NCBI RefSeq assembly: GCF_918797505.1
Contig: NC_092793.1
Location: 73,095,912 to 73,159,911, forward strand
DNA length: 64,000 nucleotides
From: Bemisia tabaci
Taxonomy: Eukaryota; Arthropoda; Insecta; Hemiptera; Aleyrodidae
Direction: 5' to 3'
Part shown: piece after piece, positions 63,782 through 64,000 of the stretch
How the letters are laid out: every line of letters starts with the position of its first letter
How positions within the stretch are numbered: the stretch's first letter is position 1
The notes under the pieces: model-generated
Databases searched by the model: none
What the model was told of the DNA's origin: nothing
Seen by the model: the letters and a program-made list of their open reading frames with translations, nothing else
Position numbers and translations under genes: made by a program

Positions 63782-64000
63782 CTGTGCTGGTTTCAAAGGT
63801 TGTTATAACAGAGGGAATAAAAATAAGAAGACTGAGTGTATCAAAAACTCACCTTAATTTTACTAAATCTTGGAAACAATTACAAACTAAAATAAAGACG
63901 ATAATTTAATTACAGTTTAATTCAAGCCATTTCTTAAAACTTTACTTTATACAAAATTAGAGGAGAATTGAGAGATAGGATTGTTCTAATTGTGCTACTG

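Larger units (their letters stand above)
62329..64000. other. DOP1 3' UTR and downstream flank
   Basis: The AT-rich sequence after the stop includes the AATAAA pair. From about 62820 onward no plus-strand gene is recognised. One minus-strand open frame at the far right is listed separately. Confidence 0.6.

Noticed and set aside
1..64000. CRISPR array, operon, phage or other prokaryotic system
   Set aside because: No regularly spaced short repeats and no dense stop-free frames. The spliced gene structure shows a eukaryotic genome.

Overview
This is intron-rich, AT-rich animal nuclear DNA crowded with short inverted-repeat transposons. No operon, bacterial gene, CRISPR array or viral gene was recognised. 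The protein homology and the style of dispersed repeats suggest an arthropod, most likely a hemipteran insect (a whitefly-like genome is my best guess). The species assignment is inference only.

One large plus-strand gene dominates. I assembled 27 core coding exons between 14033 and 62328 that join in a single consistent reading frame, 2,413 codons plus TAA, into a Dopey family protein (DOP1, orthologous to vertebrate DOP1A/DOP1B, yeast Dop1 and C. elegans PAD-1). In other species this very large leucine-rich protein works with MON2 in Golgi/endosome membrane traffic. The N-terminal Dopey domain lies in the exons from 14033 to 20728, Ser-rich variable linkers are in the two largest exons (21266-22220 and 26606-27812), and the conserved C-terminal half runs from 28217 to the stop at 62326-62328. 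The first roughly 45 residues expected from homologues were not found, so the gene probably begins upstream of the window and much or all of 1-14032 would be its first intron. One intron uses a GC donor (16763). Four additional phase-compatible exons (42, 12, 156 and 174 nt) are candidate alternative or lineage-specific exons.

Region 1-14032 is a patchwork of non-autonomous elements: a 240-bp TIR element, a long hairpin, two copies of a 258-bp TIR element, two inverted copies of a palindrome-carrying element with CCTGGTAAAAATTGG termini (one bearing a nested insertion for which the other copy is the empty site), and a 338-bp TIR element. Two weak coding candidates (2782-2972 plus strand, 10869-11190 minus strand) are listed at low confidence.

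The introns hold further elements. Some have clear target-site duplications (19208-19524, 22251-22554). Others are fold-backs (23770-24415, 43368-43882), a tRNA-derived SINE-like unit (37015-37265), and, in the 6.9-kb intron 43150-50053, a dense pile-up including a 231-bp tandem repeat, a 1-kb TIR element, a CpG-rich block and a nearly identical 0.71-kb tandem duplication. After the stop there are two close AATAAA signals near 62.7 kb, then about 1.2 kb with one doubtful minus-strand exon.

I found no convincing new molecular system. The observations most worth checking are the exon architecture of the Dopey gene and the structure and nesting of the transposon families.
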